Part shown: positions 11,254 to 12,891 of the stretch, piece by piece
How the letters are laid out: each line of letters starts with the position of its first letter
Position numbering within the stretch: position 1 is the first letter of the stretch
Source: Gemmatimonadales bacterium
Lineage (GTDB): Bacteria; Gemmatimonadota; Gemmatimonadetes; Gemmatimonadales; GWC2-71-9
Assembly: GCA_013813675.1 (NCBI GenBank)
Contig: JACCRH010000446.1
Span: forward strand, 1 to 12,891
Direction of reading: 5' to 3'
DNA: 12,891 bases
Translations under genes and position numbers: made by a program
The notes under the pieces: generated by a model
What the model saw: the letters and a program-made list of their open reading frames with translations, nothing else
The model's database searches: none
What the model was told of the DNA's origin: nothing

Positions 11254-12046
11254 GCTTCTCGCTGCCGTCCCACCCGAACGTGTCTTCCGACTCCGGACGC
11301 TCGACGCTGACCGCTTCCAGTGGGTCTCGGCGAGCAATTGGCCCGAAGCCGTGGAGACCATCCGCGCCAAGCCCGTGGACATGGCGGTGGTCGATCCGCA
11401 CTTGGGCGGGGGAGAGCCCCGGCCCCACGGAATCGAGCGCCTTCGGCTCTTCTTCCCCTCGCTGCCGCTCCTGATCTACACCGACCTGACGCCGGCCAAC
11501 GCCGGCGTCCTGCTCCAGTTAGGGCGGGCCGGGATCCGGCGGGTGGTGGTGTATCGCTTCGAGGATGCCCCCGGGGCGCTCCGGAGCGCGGTGCTGAGCG
11601 AGCTGGAGCAGAGCGCCTCCCAGCAGGTCATGCAGGCCCTGGGAGGCAGCCTGCGGGAGCTGCCCGACGAGATCCGGGCAGGGCTCGAAGCCATGATTCA
11701 CGCTCCGGGGGACGGCCGGAGCGTCACCGCCCTGGCCGACCGGGCTCAGCTCACCCGCCGCACCTGCGAGCGGTGGTTCACCAAGGTGGGGCTTCCTTCG
11801 CCCCGGGTGGTAATGGTGCTGACCCGGCTGCTCTATGCTCACCGGCTCCTGCTGGACCCGGGGTACACCGTGGAGGATGTGGCGCTGAAGCTCGGATACA
11901 GCAAGGCCAAGACGCTGCAGATGCACCTGCGGGCCGTGTTCGGCCAGACCGCCGGGGAGCTGCGGGTTTCGCTCGGCACCGACGAGGCGCTGGAGATCGT
12001 GGCCGCCCGCTACTTCACCCCGCTGGCCCGGGCGGCGGCGTCGTGA
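11243..12046 (+). CDS. transcriptional regulator: degenerate receiver plus AraC-type HTH
   Basis: A 267-aa protein from the TTG at 11243. Residues 4-125 look like a receiver fold without the acidic pair; Asp51 in MAVVDPH is at the phospho-acceptor position, and LPLLIYTDL (74-82) resembles the fourth strand. Residues 158-242 are an AraC/XylS double helix-turn-helix (VTALADRAQLTRRTCERWFT, then TVEDVALKLGYSKAKTLQMH and FGQTAGELR). The start is uncertain: TTG codons at 11222, 11243 and 11252 share the frame; 11243 has AGGGA 5 nt upstream. The gene overlaps the next by 4 nt (GTGA), the head of a three-regulator operon. A 21-bp direct repeat covers its start, which could be an autoregulatory site. 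The lack of acid-pocket residues suggests it is not a standard phosphorylated regulator. Confidence 0.82.
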   Translation: MRHLLLAAVPPERVFRLRTLDADRFQWVSASNWPEAVETIRAKPVDMAVVDPHLGGGEPRPHGIERLRLFFPSLPLLIYTDLTPANAGVLLQLGRAGIRRVVVYRFEDAPGALRSAVLSELEQSASQQVMQALGGSLRELPDEIRAGLEAMIHAPGDGRSVTALADRAQLTRRTCERWFTKVGLPSPRVVMVLTRLLYAHRLLLDPGYTVEDVALKLGYSKAKTLQMHLRAVFGQTAGELRVSLGTDEALEIVAARYFTPLARAAAS

Positions 12047-12447
12047 CGGCCCGGATCCTGGTGGTGGACGACGAGCCGGCGCTCCGCCGGACCCTGGAGC
12101 GGGCGCTGCGGAACCTGGGGTACGACGTAGTGTCGGTGGGCGATCCCCAACTGGTCTACGAGTTGCTGGACGCCGCCGACTACGACCTGGTCATGCTCGA
12201 TATCCACCTCCCCCAGATGTCGGGCGATACGCTCGCGATCGCGCTCCTCCGGCGCTGGCCCAAGCTGGCGGGACGGATCCTGCTGATGACCGGCGATCCC
12301 TGGGCGCTTCGCGCCAACTGGCCCGAAGAGCTGCGCGAGTGTCCCCTGCTGGTCAAGCCGTTCACGCTCGATGCCCTGGGGTCCATGGTCCACACGGCGC
12401 TCGCCGCGCCGGCGCCGCAAGCCCAGCGCAAGCGGAACGGCGGATGA
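12043..12447 (+). CDS. single-domain response regulator (CheY-like receiver)
   Basis: A 134-aa stand-alone receiver. All catalytic positions are visible: acid pair Asp9-Asp10 (LVVDDEP), phospho-acceptor Asp53 (VMLDIHLP), Thr83 (LLMTGDP) and Lys105 (LLVKPF). There is no output domain; the last 15 residues are a basic Pro/Ala tail (APAPQAQRKRNGG). The GTG at 12043 overlaps the stop of the upstream AraC-type gene (GTGA), and its stop overlaps the ATG of the MerR gene (ATGA), so all three should be made together. It probably receives phosphate from a histidine kinase encoded elsewhere and acts through protein contact, perhaps with its operon neighbours. The receiver assignment is firm; the partner is unknown. 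Confidence 0.93.
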   Translation: MTARILVVDDEPALRRTLERALRNLGYDVVSVGDPQLVYELLDAADYDLVMLDIHLPQMSGDTLAIALLRRWPKLAGRILLMTGDPWALRANWPEELRECPLLVKPFTLDALGSMVHTALAAPAPQAQRKRNGG

Positions 12448-12891
12448 CGGCGGGAGTCACCGCCGCCGCCGATCCCCTCGCCACCCTGCGGGAATACCAC
12501 GGCCTCGCGCCCTGGGGCCTGCGCGATCTCTCCGCCCTTGCCGCCGGACTGCTCGATGCCTCCGGCGTGGTGCCGGTGAACGCGGCCGCCCGGGCGCGGC
12601 CGAGCCAGCGCACCATCCGCTTCTATGTGACCCGCGGCCTGGTGAGCCCGCCCGACGGCCGGGGCACCGCCGCGGTCTACTCCTACCGCCACCTGCTCCA
12701 GGTGCTCGCCATCAAGCTCCGCCAGATGGAGGGCGCCACCCTCGAGGCGCTGAGCAAGGAGTTCGCCGGGCTCACCGGCGACCTGATCGAGCGGCGGGTG
12801 GCGACGGCGCTGGGCCCGACGGTGCCCCGGCCCGACCGCCTGGCCCTGCTGCAGGCGCCGGGCACCGGCCGCGGCCGGGTCGGCCGGGCGC
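12444..12891 (+). CDS. MerR-family transcriptional regulator (truncated by window end)
   Basis: 149 codons are visible with no stop before the window edge. After an N-terminal extension of about 45 residues, residues 52-115 carry the MerR winged HTH: RPSQRTIRFYVTRGLVSPPD (51-70), GRGTAAVYSYRHLLQVLAIK (72-91), then LRQMEGATLEALSKEFAGL (92-110), matching the RTIRYY...GL / Y...HL..L..I..L...G.sl pattern. The metal- or drug-sensing C-terminus is not in view. The ATG overlaps the stop of the receiver gene (ATGA). Related MerR proteins with a HLLQ-LAIK helix are, to my recollection, sometimes encoded before VIT/VWA-domain proteins, so the following gene would be informative; this is inference only. 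The GC-rich third codon positions continue smoothly to the edge. Confidence 0.88.
   Translation, partial: MTAGVTAAADPLATLREYHGLAPWGLRDLSALAAGLLDASGVVPVNAAARARPSQRTIRFYVTRGLVSPPDGRGTAAVYSYRHLLQVLAIKLRQMEGATLEALSKEFAGLTGDLIERRVATALGPTVPRPDRLALLQAPGTGRGRVGRA

Overview
The window is a GC-rich, densely packed piece of what looks like the chromosome of a Gram-negative environmental bacterium. GTG and TTG starts are frequent, many stop codons abut or overlap, and there are lipoproteins and a type II secretion-type pseudopilin. The style would suit Gemmatimonadota or a similar phylum, but no marker gene here proves that. There is no rRNA, tRNA, CRISPR array, phage or transposase gene.

Left part (1-2200): signal peptidase I (lepB), then a small zinc-ribbon protein on the minus strand, divergent from a secreted cupredoxin that ends in an intrinsic terminator. 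Next is a TATATT promoter overlapping a perfect 8-5-8 palindrome, followed by a small protein with a histone-H1-like lysine/alanine tail.

Middle (2195-7022): a minus-strand two-gene operon of a LivJ-type solute-binding lipoprotein translationally coupled to a methyl-accepting chemotaxis protein. Then an Smr-domain protein, a secreted hypothetical protein, a cold-shock protein with a hairpin-rich leader containing a terminator-like element, and an O6-methylguanine-DNA methyltransferase.

Right-middle (7023-9512): a palindromic repeat element, a C-rich G-quadruplex-type tandem tract, and an unrecognised 203-aa protein probably made from a leaderless mRNA. A 650-nt stretch without a gene follows. 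It carries DnaA-box-like motifs and then the most interesting object in the window: a promoter (UP element, -35, -10), about 430 nt containing nested long-range complementary helices, and a very strong terminator. This looks like an unidentified large structured RNA. It is followed by a miniature response regulator (half a receiver plus a Fis helix-turn-helix), a short tandem repeat, and an orphan GspH-type pseudopilin.

Right end (9513-12891): a TPR protein that probably starts at CTG, a tiny lipoprotein ending in three ETQGSNN repeats, and a regulator operon with 4-nt overlaps: degenerate receiver + AraC HTH, a CheY-like receiver, and a MerR regulator cut by the window edge. A 21-bp tandem direct repeat sits at the head of this operon.

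All functions are from motif recognition by eye; no database search was possible.
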